Below, piece by piece: positions 44,603-52,399 of a DNA stretch of 64,000 nt (position 1 is its first letter; each line of letters begins with the position of its first letter). The position numbers and the translations under genes are program-made. The notes under the pieces were generated by a model, which was given only the letters and a program-made list of their open reading frames with translations, did not search any database and was not told where the DNA came from. This stretch comes from Virgibacillus senegalensis (GTDB taxonomy: Bacteria; Bacillota; Bacilli; Bacillales; Amphibacillaceae). The stretch is taken from contig NZ_LN611424.1 of assembly GCF_000821245.2 (NCBI RefSeq), positions 537,557-601,556 on the forward strand. The letters run 5' to 3'.

Positions 44603-44618
44603 ATGGCCCTTTAAAAGC

Positions 44619-44648
44619 AGGCAGCTATTTCTTTAGCTGCCTACTTTC
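44619..44648 (+). terminator. Terminator-like hairpin after yvrJ
   Basis: AGGCAGCTA (44619-44627), loop of 6, TAGCTGCCT (44634-44642), followed by ACTTTC, a poor T-run. Confidence 0.6.
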
Positions 44649-44785
44649 ACTTATTATGTTGATTTTTTTTCGCTCGCTGCTCACAATCTAGCTTAGGATG
44701 AAATTGGCAAGACGATATTATTTGCCCTTTCCATCCCTTTTCCTATATCCTAGTACGGAGACCAATTGAGTAAGGTGGTATTCCT

Positions 44786-45637
44786 TTGAAACACGAATTG
44801 GAGTATATCGGGAAAAAAGTAGTCGATATCCATCGAGAGCTGGCGAATAAGCTGGAAGACATCATGGATGATGATTATACGGAAGGCCTGGAAAAAGTAG
44901 GAATGCCTTTAGAGGAGCGGACGGAGTACCGGGCCGAACTTCTAAGATATCTTGGCGAGTCTTTATATGAAGGATCAGAGACGATGATGGCCGCGGTCGA
45001 GGATTGGGGGAGGCGTACGTCTGATTTTACGATTCGTTATAACGTAAAATTGAGTGATGCGTTGCGAGCTGTTTCTTTTTATCGGCGGGTGATATGGGAT
45101 GCAGTCACTCTGGAATTAGAAAGCCGGCAGTTTGCTCCAATTACTCTGTTGGATGTATCCAAGATTATTGACCCATTACTTGACAAAGTCAGTGCGGTGG
45201 TTGGGAATGTTTATGAGGAGTATAACGACCGTTTGATGAAAGTCGCATACAGTGCGCTGGAAGAATTGTCCGTTCCTGTTGTTCCGGTTGCCCAGGGAAT
45301 TGCTGCCGTTCCGATTGTGGGGGAGATTGATACCCATCGTGCCCAACTGATAACGGAGATTGTGTTAAAAGAAGGGACAAATTTGGAACTCGAGTTTGTA
45401 ATATTGGATATTTCCGGTGTACCGATGATTGATACGATGGTATCCGACCAAATATTCCAAATCTTGAAGGCACTCAGTTTAATCGGAGTTAAAGCAATCA
45501 TCACCGGTATACGACCAGAGGTTGCGCAAACAATCGGTAACCTTGGACTTGATTACAAAGGAGTAACAACGAGAGCAACATTACAACAAGCATTAGCCGA
45601 GTTAGGATTTAAACAAGTTAAATCTCCTAAATGGTGA
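44786..45637 (+). CDS. RsbR-like stressosome protein (STAS domain)
   Basis: 283 residues. The N-terminal ~150 are helical and globin-like or RsbR_N-like. A C-terminal STAS domain begins at LSVPVVPVAQGIAAVPIVG. The two phosphorylatable threonines of RsbR proteins are kept in EIDTHRAQLI and SGVPMIDTMV, so it should be a substrate of an RsbT-type kinase. RsbR paralogues form the stressosome that controls the sigma-B general stress pathway. TTG 44786 follows AAGGTGG. It is monocistronic; no rsbS/T genes are nearby. Confidence 0.9.
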   Translation: MKHELEYIGKKVVDIHRELANKLEDIMDDDYTEGLEKVGMPLEERTEYRAELLRYLGESLYEGSETMMAAVEDWGRRTSDFTIRYNVKLSDALRAVSFYRRVIWDAVTLELESRQFAPITLLDVSKIIDPLLDKVSAVVGNVYEEYNDRLMKVAYSALEELSVPVVPVAQGIAAVPIVGEIDTHRAQLITEIVLKEGTNLELEFVILDISGVPMIDTMVSDQIFQILKALSLIGVKAIITGIRPEVAQTIGNLGLDYKGVTTRATLQQALAELGFKQVKSPKW

Positions 45638-45646
45638 AATAATCAT

Positions 45647-45688
45647 AAAAGGGACTGTCTCCATGGATATTGGGGACAGTCCCTTTTT
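45647..45688 (+). terminator. Terminator of the RsbR-like gene, made of a GGGACTG dyad
   Basis: AAAAGGGACTGTCTCC (45647-45662) pairs with GGGGACAGTCCCTTTT (45672-45687) with one G-T pair, then T. It is both a repeat copy and a working-looking terminator. Confidence 0.8.
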
Positions 45689-45915
45689 GCTGTTCTAGCT
45701 ATTCAAAAAGCCTCTGGAGGGACTGACCCTCCTGAGCCTGAATAGAAACGATAAATCAATACGTTTCCCGGTCTAACAGCGTTTGTGCTGCTCAGGGGAC
45801 TGTCCCCAAACGTGGGAATATTAAGTGAAACCTTGAACAGAGGGACTGTCCCCGGTACTCATTTAAGTGAACAGCATCCCTCTAGGAGGGACTGTCCCCT
45901 CAATTAGTCCCCTCA
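45651..45915. repeat. Cluster of GGGACTGTCCC-type motifs
   Basis: Besides the terminator, the motif recurs at about 45716 (GGAGGGACTGACCCTCC), 45795 (GGGGACTGTCCCC), 45840 (AGGGACTGTCCCC) and 45885 (GGAGGGACTGTCCCCTC). It fills most of the gap to corA, which holds no gene. Confidence 0.75.
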
Positions 45916-45960
45916 ATTACTCATTCCTCCATTCAGTCCCGTCATCCTCTATTTATTCCA

Positions 45961-46911
45961 TCATCCGAACCAGCCTTTTTTCTTGAACCAGAAGATCATG
46001 CCGACGGTGAGTATCAGCATGACAATTAAGCTGGCATAGTAACCATAATGCCATTCTAATTCCGGCATGTTGACGAAGTTCATCCCGTAGATACCAGCAA
46101 TGAATGTTAACGGGGCAAAAATCGAGGTAATCACGGTCAACACTTGAATCACTTTGTTCTGTTGATAAGAGTTGATCGATATGAAATTGTCCCGAATGTC
46201 ATTGGTGATTTCCCGGTTGGACGCAACCATCTCGGACAGCTTCATCAAATGGTCGTAAATGTCTGCGAAATATTCCCGCCGTTCACGAATCCCTTCTAAA
46301 CGATGGGAGCTTAACACCCTGTAAAACAAATCCCTGATCGGGTTAATGGTGTGTCGCAGCCGCAACAGTTCATGTCGTAAATCAAATAACTGGTCCAGAA
46401 GGACATCCATTGGTTTGTCCTCTGGATTTTCTTCCACTTCATTTATTTGATCCTCCAATTGATAAACGATCGGGAAAAAATTGTCTACTACCTTGTCCAG
46501 CACCTCATAAAATACCCTATATTCATCCCAGCCTGTTAAGTCCTGTTGCTGCAACAGTCTTTCCCACACCTGTCGGACCTCACCAGAATTCCAATGATGA
46601 AAGGTAACGATATAATTACTTCCTAGGAAAAAATCAATTTCCCGCTGTTCCAGACTTTCAGGCCGAATGGCATGGGTCACGAAAAAGGAGAAATTATCAT
46701 AGTAGTCAAGCTTGGGACGCTGCAAGCTGTGGATACAATCTTCGATGGCAAGTGGATGAAAATGCAATGCGGTATCCAATTGCTTGATTTCTTCCGATGT
46801 CGGTTCACTGAAATCAATCCACCACCACTTGTATGCTGAAAAGTCGACTTCAGTGATGTCAATATCAGTCAGTTTTCGGTTGTCTTCTGTTACTGCGACG
46901 ATTTTGATCAT
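45961..46911 (-). CDS. corA: CorA-family magnesium transporter
   Basis: 316 residues. A large cytoplasmic N-terminal domain includes LAIEDCIHSLQRPKLDYYDNF-type sequence of CorA proteins. Two C-terminal membrane segments follow, with the selectivity motif YGMNF at the end of the first (about residue 268). It moves Mg2+, and possibly Co2+ or Ni2+, into the cell as a pentamer. AAGGAG precedes the ATG at 46911. It is monocistronic and divergent from the PrpR-like gene. Confidence 0.95.
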   Translation of the reverse strand: MIKIVAVTEDNRKLTDIDITEVDFSAYKWWWIDFSEPTSEEIKQLDTALHFHPLAIEDCIHSLQRPKLDYYDNFSFFVTHAIRPESLEQREIDFFLGSNYIVTFHHWNSGEVRQVWERLLQQQDLTGWDEYRVFYEVLDKVVDNFFPIVYQLEDQINEVEENPEDKPMDVLLDQLFDLRHELLRLRHTINPIRDLFYRVLSSHRLEGIRERREYFADIYDHLMKLSEMVASNREITNDIRDNFISINSYQQNKVIQVLTVITSIFAPLTFIAGIYGMNFVNMPELEWHYGYYASLIVMLILTVGMIFWFKKKGWFG

Positions 46912-46994
46912 ATAGATGCTCCTTAACTAATCCTCTATTCTAAGTATAAACAGATTCCCCAGTCGGTTAAACGCCAAATTGGCAGCCCTTGCTA

Positions 46995-47023
46995 ATGACA
47001 TACCCGAAAATCTATGACATAAT
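46995..47023 (+). promoter_or_regulatory. Candidate promoter of the PrpR-like gene
   Basis: ATGACA (46995-47000), 17-nt spacer, CATAAT (47018-47023), 39 nt before the ATG. Confidence 0.5.
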
Positions 47024-47062
47024 AACATTGTTGAAAAATGCAACGGAAAAAGAGGGGTAAGT

Positions 47063-48808
47063 ATGATAAAAGCAATGGTAGTTGCTCCATATCCTGGTTT
47101 AGCAGAAACAGTTAAGCAGATCCGTCAACAAGAGACAGAGCTTACAATAGAGATTGGAATCGGGAACCTCGAAGATGGGGTGGAACTCGCCATCCAGGCG
47201 GAAAAGGACGGTTATGACATAATTATTAGCCGCGGGGGAACAGCCTCCATGATCGAAGAAGCCGTATCCATACCAGTTATCCATATTAATGTCACTGGCT
47301 ATGACATGTTGCGGGTATTTACGTTGGTTCGTGGCATCGAATCAGGAGTAGCGCTAGTCGGTTTCCCGAATATTTCGCAAGGGGCCTCAACGATCTGCAA
47401 TATTCTGGAATACGATATTAAAATGATTACCATCGGAAGCGGCAAGGAAGTGAAAGGGCACCTGCGAGCTCTAAAACAAGCAGGTTATTCCGTGGTGATG
47501 GGCGATGTGGTAACTGTCCAAACAGCAGAACAAGTTGGATTAAGAGGAATCCTAATCACTTCTGGAAAGGAAGCGGTTTTGGATGCGATCAGTGAGGCAA
47601 AACGGATTCACCGGCTGTTCAGCAGAGTGAAGTTCCAGACCTCACATATACATAACACTTTTCAATCTTTGCCTGTGGCTCTGGTAATCACCACAACGGA
47701 TGGAGAGATTATCGATCATAATCGGACGTTCGCAGAAACGATTGCTGATCAAGATATCCTTCAGTCTGAATCGGTTCAGTCGATATTGGAAAAAACGAAC
47801 AAGCAGCAAACCGAACAATCAGCCACGGTCGAAAGTAAAACACAATCCTACTTTGTACAGTCCTTTCCGATTAAAGAGGATCCCTCGCATATAGGTATCC
47901 TGATCCGACCGTCCCTTTTATACAAAGAAACAGACCAGGCGATTCGGATTACAGGAAATCCGGCGCATGTACCAATAATAGGGGAAAGCTCTTTCGCGAA
48001 AAATATAAGAGAGAGCATTCAAAGCTATGCAAGCCTGGATGAAGTGCTCTGGATTGCTGGGGAAACAGGAACTGGCAAAGAAACAATAGCGCAGGCTATC
48101 CATTTTGAACGTCATGGCCAGGAAGCGCCGATCATCACAATCGACGGAGCCTTGGCTACGGAGAGAGACTTGCATATCCTGGCATCCAAAACCTTATTGA
48201 CAGAGTTGAAGCGAGGAACCGTCTTACTTAAGCATTCGGAAAAAATGCAAAAAAGTGCACAGGAAATGTTGTTACAGTTGGTTGAGAAAAAATCTGAGAA
48301 CGTGTCGGTGATTGCTTTGGGGGATATCCAAATCGCTTCTGAGCAGTTGAATAATGAGCTATTCCGGAAACTGGCACACACAACCCTGCATTTAATTCCG
48401 CTTCGTAAAAGAAAACAAGACATTTCAGCTTTCGTTCATTACTTTTTATCAGAAATCCATGCCAATCAAGGCAGTGAAACATTGGGGATTAAGCAGGAGG
48501 CTATACGGCAGCTTAAAGAATACGACTGGCCGGGAAACCTGGACCAACTGCAGTTCGTTGTGCGGGAGTTAAGTATACGTACAACCGGCTATTATGTCGA
48601 CCAGACCCTTGTACAGTCTGTTCTCCAAACGCACATCGACCTCGCTGATCGTGAAGATGCATCCGTAATTCCCTTAAATGGGACCTTGGCCGACATGGAG
48701 CAACTTATTATGCGGAAGGTATTAGCGGAAGAGGGGATGAATCAATCAAAAGCGGCAAAAAGACTAGGAATCAACCGATCTACCTTGTGGCGCAAGCTTA
48801 ATCATTGA
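47063..48808 (+). CDS. PrpR-like transcriptional regulator with degenerate sigma-54 AAA+ domain
   Basis: 581 residues in four parts. A PrpR_N sensor (about 1-190, with IIISRGGTASMIEEAV) is followed by a PAS-like segment (about 205-290). A sigma-54 activator-like AAA+ domain (about 305-520) has Walker A GETGTGKE at 333-340. The C-terminal Fis-type HTH is NQSKAAKRLGINRSTLWRKL. The AAA+ part lacks the GAFTGA loop that contacts sigma-54. The Walker B segment reads GTVLLKHSEK, without the usual Asp-Glu pair. It thus probably works without sigma-54 and without ATP hydrolysis. It most likely controls the kdgT-like operon that follows. Confidence 0.9.
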   Translation: MIKAMVVAPYPGLAETVKQIRQQETELTIEIGIGNLEDGVELAIQAEKDGYDIIISRGGTASMIEEAVSIPVIHINVTGYDMLRVFTLVRGIESGVALVGFPNISQGASTICNILEYDIKMITIGSGKEVKGHLRALKQAGYSVVMGDVVTVQTAEQVGLRGILITSGKEAVLDAISEAKRIHRLFSRVKFQTSHIHNTFQSLPVALVITTTDGEIIDHNRTFAETIADQDILQSESVQSILEKTNKQQTEQSATVESKTQSYFVQSFPIKEDPSHIGILIRPSLLYKETDQAIRITGNPAHVPIIGESSFAKNIRESIQSYASLDEVLWIAGETGTGKETIAQAIHFERHGQEAPIITIDGALATERDLHILASKTLLTELKRGTVLLKHSEKMQKSAQEMLLQLVEKKSENVSVIALGDIQIASEQLNNELFRKLAHTTLHLIPLRKRKQDISAFVHYFLSEIHANQGSETLGIKQEAIRQLKEYDWPGNLDQLQFVVRELSIRTTGYYVDQTLVQSVLQTHIDLADREDASVIPLNGTLADMEQLIMRKVLAEEGMNQSKAAKRLGINRSTLWRKLNH

Positions 48809-48823
48809 GCTCGCGCTTTTTTG
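48790..48823 (+). terminator. Terminator overlapping the end of the PrpR-like gene
   Basis: GCGC-A-AGCT, 9-nt loop, AGCT-C-GCGC, then six T. The stem starts inside the coding region. Confidence 0.75.
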
Positions 48824-48863
48824 TTGCAGAATAAAACGGTGATTTAGGAGAAAAGTTGTTATT

Positions 48864-48872
48864 TTCGACAAA
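48864..48872 (-). promoter_or_regulatory. Spo0A-box match upstream of the kdgT-like operon
   Basis: TTCGACAAA is the exact reverse complement of TTTGTCGAA. It lies about 55-60 nt before the predicted transcription start, a usual activator position. Confidence 0.4.
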
Positions 48873-48914
48873 AAATTAACAATAAGTGTTGCTTTTTGTA
48901 ACTTTATGACTTAA

Positions 48915-48937
48915 TATAATAACTGAAAACGCTTTAT
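48915..48937 (+). promoter_or_regulatory. -10 box with overlapping cre-like (CcpA) site
   Basis: TATAAT at 48915-48920. Directly after it, TGAAAACGCTTTAT (48924-48937) matches the cre consensus TGNAANCGNWWNCW with one mismatch. A cre over the start point normally represses. The -35 is not clear. This suggests carbon catabolite control of the operon below. Confidence 0.65.
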
Positions 48938-48995
48938 AGCAATTATAATTGTTTAATTTTAAAACATTCATGTTAAAATGGGGGAGGAAGAAAAA

Positions 48996-50015
48996 ATGCA
49001 AATTAAAGCAACGCTTGATAGAATTCCAGGAGGTATGATGGTTGTTCCATTGCTTTTGGCAGCTATCTTAAACACATTTGCTCCTGATTTACTAAGAATC
49101 GGTAACTTCACAGAGGCACTATTCGTGGATGGAGCAAGTACTTTGATTGCACTGTTCCTACTTTGTACTGGTGCACAAATCAACTTCCGTAATGTCGGGG
49201 TCAGTCTTGGAAAAGGTGCAACACTTTTAACCACAAAATGGATTGTCGGTGCTGCATTCGGTTTATTAGCATATGCACTAGCAGGTGACAATGGTTTATG
49301 GCTCGGCTTGGCTCCGATTGCGATTGTCGCTGCAATGACCAATAGTAACGGCGGATTGTTCATCGCGATTGTAGGTCAATACGGGAACAAAACAGACCGC
49401 GCTGCCTACTCTTTGCTGGCACTAAATGACGGACCGTTTTTCACCATGGTAGCCTTGTCCATTTTTGGAGCAATGGGCTTTGTGGACGGCATGTTCTCAT
49501 TGCAATCTTTCATCGCTGTTCTTTTACCGATAGTCGTTGGTATGGTTTTGGGTAACTTGGATCCAAACATGCGGGACTTTCTTGATAAAGGAAGCTCGAT
49601 GCTGATTCCATTTTTCGCATTTGCCTTAGGTATGGGAATCGATTTCGGTAAAATTATCGAGGGTGGATTGTCAGGTATTGTGCTTGGACTGCTTACGGTA
49701 TTCCTTACTGGAACAGTTTCCTACTTTGTATTCAAAGCATTCAAATGGAATCCGATTGTCGGTGCTGCAGAAGGCTCGACTGCCGGAAACGCAGTGGCCA
49801 CACCTGCCGCAATCGCAGCAGCAAATGCCAGTTTTGCCAGTGTAGCAGATTTGGCAACCGTTCAAGTAGCAGCATCAGTAGTAACCACTGCGATTTTATT
49901 GCCTTTGTATATTGCATTCTTAGTGAAACGACTGGAGAAAAAGGGAGTCAACCTTCCAGGAGATTACGAAGAGAAGGAAACCTCTTCAAAAGAAGCTTCC
50001 ATCTCAGCATCATAA
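48996..50015 (+). CDS. KdgT-type 2-keto-3-deoxygluconate permease family transporter
   Basis: 339 residues from ATG 48996, 8 nt behind GGGAGGA; ATG 48978 in frame lies before that site. About ten membrane segments. The start IPGGMMVVPLLLAAILNTF, then MTNSNGGLFIAIVGQYG and AAEGSTAGNAVATPAAIA, match the KdgT family of proton symporters for keto-deoxy sugar acids. In this operon a four-carbon sugar acid (threonate or erythronate) is the more likely cargo. It is the first gene of a three-gene operon. Confidence 0.9.
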   Translation: MQIKATLDRIPGGMMVVPLLLAAILNTFAPDLLRIGNFTEALFVDGASTLIALFLLCTGAQINFRNVGVSLGKGATLLTTKWIVGAAFGLLAYALAGDNGLWLGLAPIAIVAAMTNSNGGLFIAIVGQYGNKTDRAAYSLLALNDGPFFTMVALSIFGAMGFVDGMFSLQSFIAVLLPIVVGMVLGNLDPNMRDFLDKGSSMLIPFFAFALGMGIDFGKIIEGGLSGIVLGLLTVFLTGTVSYFVFKAFKWNPIVGAAEGSTAGNAVATPAAIAAANASFASVADLATVQVAASVVTTAILLPLYIAFLVKRLEKKGVNLPGDYEEKETSSKEASISAS

Positions 50016-50030
50016 GAACGGGGGAGTATT

Positions 50031-51362
50031 ATGGCACAAGTAATCGGAATTATTGCAGATGATTTGACTGGCGCTAATGACAGCGGCGTTCAGCTAAAAG
50101 AAAAAGGCATCGATACGTCCGTGTTATTTGATGTTCCTGAACAGCAGGAAAACGTGGATAAGGGCATCGTCATCGATACAAATTCACGGGCGCTAAACAG
50201 GGAAGATGCCTATGCAGTTACGAAAAAAGCGGCAAATTTCTTGAAAAAGTCAGGCTATCAGCATATTTATAAAAAAATGGATTCTACGTTACGCGGCCAT
50301 ATTGGGACAGAGTTGGAAGCTGTGCGGGAAGTATTTAAACCGGAGTTTGTCATTATAGCTCCGGCTTTTCCCCCTTATGGCAGAACAACTGTAGATGGCC
50401 ACCACTATGTGAAAGGTGTCAAAATTTCCGAAACGGAGATTTCCCAGGATCCGAAACATCCTGTTAAGGAATCTTATATTCCGGCAATCATCGAAGAGGA
50501 AATCGGCGCGCCAGTCGGATTAATTAAATCCGCTGATTTACGTAAAAGCTTTGTTTCCTGGGTAGATAAAATAAAACAATTCAGAGCAGAACAAGTTCAC
50601 TATATTGTCTGTGATGCGGAAACACAGGCTGACTTGCAAGCCATCGTGGAACGGATGGTGTTAGTGACAAACAACATTATTTGGGCAGGCTCAGCCGGTT
50701 TGGCAGAAGTTCTTCCACTTGTGCTAAAACTGGGTGATCAACCTTCTGAAACAACAATCCCGCATTCAGAGCAAGTCATGACCGTGTGTGGAAGCCTGTC
50801 CGAAGTGACGCAGCAGCAAGTCCATTACGCAAAGGACCAGGAAAACGTTGCCCCAATCGAAGTCGACACGATGCAGATTTTTTCTGATAATTGGCAGCTT
50901 CATGCGGAACGTTATGTACAGAAGACCGGTTCGGCATTGAAAGAAGGCAAGGACATTGTGCTTTATGTTCCGTCCAACCAGCAAGTTCGGGAGCAGGTTA
51001 AGCAGTTGGGACAAGAGCTGGGTCTTAGTAAAAATCAAATCGGTGAACGGATTTCGGAAGCGATTGGCCAGATTGTCGCAAAGGTTTCGGAGCAGAATCA
51101 GAATTTGAGAGGATTCTTCTTGACTGGCGGCGATACCGCCAAAGAAACCGCCCGCCACTTAGGCGCAGTGGGCTTTCGACTAATCAAACAAATTGAGGCA
51201 GGCATTCCTGTCGGTACTTTGATTGGAACCAACCGAGAAATTACAGCAGTGACAAAAGCAGGAGCGTTCGGAAAAACAGAATCGATTTACCGAGCCATGC
51301 AGGAATTGAAAGGAGTCTTACATGATGAGCAAGAAGCCAATCGTCGGTATAACTATGGGTGA
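50031..51362 (+). CDS. Four-carbon acid sugar kinase (DUF1537, DtnK-like)
   Basis: 443 residues. The N-terminal domain has GIIADDLTGANDSGVQL, the substrate-binding DDLTGA motif of DUF1537 kinases, and KKMDSTLRGHIGTE. The C-terminal nucleotide-binding domain has GFFLTGGDTAKETAR. Family members phosphorylate D-threonate, L-threonate or D-erythronate at C4. The gene lies between a sugar-acid transporter and pdxA2 and overlaps pdxA2 by 41 nt, the arrangement known for D-threonate catabolism. Which stereoisomer is used is inference. Confidence 0.92.
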   Translation: MAQVIGIIADDLTGANDSGVQLKEKGIDTSVLFDVPEQQENVDKGIVIDTNSRALNREDAYAVTKKAANFLKKSGYQHIYKKMDSTLRGHIGTELEAVREVFKPEFVIIAPAFPPYGRTTVDGHHYVKGVKISETEISQDPKHPVKESYIPAIIEEEIGAPVGLIKSADLRKSFVSWVDKIKQFRAEQVHYIVCDAETQADLQAIVERMVLVTNNIIWAGSAGLAEVLPLVLKLGDQPSETTIPHSEQVMTVCGSLSEVTQQQVHYAKDQENVAPIEVDTMQIFSDNWQLHAERYVQKTGSALKEGKDIVLYVPSNQQVREQVKQLGQELGLSKNQIGERISEAIGQIVAKVSEQNQNLRGFFLTGGDTAKETARHLGAVGFRLIKQIEAGIPVGTLIGTNREITAVTKAGAFGKTESIYRAMQELKGVLHDEQEANRRYNYG

Positions 51363-52323
51363 TGCCGCAGGTGTCGGTCCAGAGATTATCGTAAAGAGTT
51401 TACAAAAACAAGAAGTATATGACAATGCCCATCCATTTGTTATCGGAGATGCGAAAATGCTAGAACGGGCAGCAAAAGTACTTGATACAGAAATCACGAT
51501 TAAACGCGTTAATGAAGCTGAAAGTTTTGAAGCTACGACTTTCGGAGAAATTGCTTGCTATGACCTCGATATTTTACCGGAAGACTTGCCGTTTGGCCAG
51601 GTTTCACCAGAAGCAGGACATGCAGCTTTTGAATATTTGAAAACGGCAATCGAGCTTGCAAACGCCGGCCGGATCGATGCGATTTGTACAGCGCCTTTGA
51701 ACAAAGAAGCCTTGCACAAGGGCGGCCATGTCTACCCAGGACATACGGAGATTTTGGCCGAATTGACCGGAACCAAGGATTTCTCGATGATGCTTTCCTC
51801 ACCGAAGCTGAAAGTAATCCACGTAACGACACACGTCGGTCTTATCGACGCCATCAATATGATCGAACCGGAGCGCGTTTACCATGTAATCCGTCTCGCT
51901 CATGAAACATTAAGCAATTCCGGCATCAAGGAGCCGAAAATCGCTGTTTGCGGCATTAACCCGCATGCTGGTGAAAACGGACTGTTTGGCTATGGGGAAG
52001 AGGAAGAAAAAATCATCCCTGCTATCGAACGTGCAACAGGTGAAGGAATCAATGTAGAAGGACCACTTCCTGCAGATACATTGTTCTTCCGGGCACAGCG
52101 CGGAGATTTCGATATTGTAGTTGCTATGTACCATGACCAGGGCCATGGTCCAATCAAAGTACTCGGCCTCGAAGCTGGTGTAAACATCACCGTCGGCTTG
52201 CCGATCATCCGGACGAGTGTCGACCATGGAACAGCCTTCGACATTGCCGGTACAGGCATCGCTGATGACCAAAGCCTTTTAGAAGCATTACGCCAGGCGA
52301 TAGAATTGGCACCTGAGAAATAA
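51322..52323 (+). CDS. pdxA2: PdxA2: 4-phospho-D-threonate 3-dehydrogenase
   Basis: A 333-residue PdxA-family dehydrogenase. Start GITMGDAAGVGPEIIVKSL; metal-binding histidines in YPGHTEILAEL and in MYHDQGHGPIKVLG; typical end TSVDHGTAFDIAGTG. PdxA2 oxidises 4-phosphothreonate, giving DHAP and CO2 after decarboxylation. There are no pyridoxine synthesis genes around it, and the DUF1537 kinase gene overlaps it, so the catabolic form is much more likely than PdxA. ATG 51322 (or 51325) is behind AAAGGAG inside the kinase gene. Confidence 0.92.
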   Translation: MMSKKPIVGITMGDAAGVGPEIIVKSLQKQEVYDNAHPFVIGDAKMLERAAKVLDTEITIKRVNEAESFEATTFGEIACYDLDILPEDLPFGQVSPEAGHAAFEYLKTAIELANAGRIDAICTAPLNKEALHKGGHVYPGHTEILAELTGTKDFSMMLSSPKLKVIHVTTHVGLIDAINMIEPERVYHVIRLAHETLSNSGIKEPKIAVCGINPHAGENGLFGYGEEEEKIIPAIERATGEGINVEGPLPADTLFFRAQRGDFDIVVAMYHDQGHGPIKVLGLEAGVNITVGLPIIRTSVDHGTAFDIAGTGIADDQSLLEALRQAIELAPEK

Positions 52324-52338
52324 ATAAGATGAGAGAGG

Positions 52339-52366
52339 AACCCCCAACATTGTGTTGGGGGTTTAT
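52339..52366 (+). terminator. Terminator of the threonate operon
   Basis: AACCCCCAACA (52339-52349), loop TTG, TGTTGGGGGTT (52353-52363), then TATT. An 11-bp perfect stem. Confidence 0.9.
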
Positions 52367-52399
52367 TGTGTAGTGGCAAAGTATTACGACAGTCGCAAA

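Noticed and set aside
48873..48977. Sigma-54 promoter expected below a PrpR-like regulator
   Set aside because: No GG-N10-GC pair of the right type was found; a TATAAT box is present instead.
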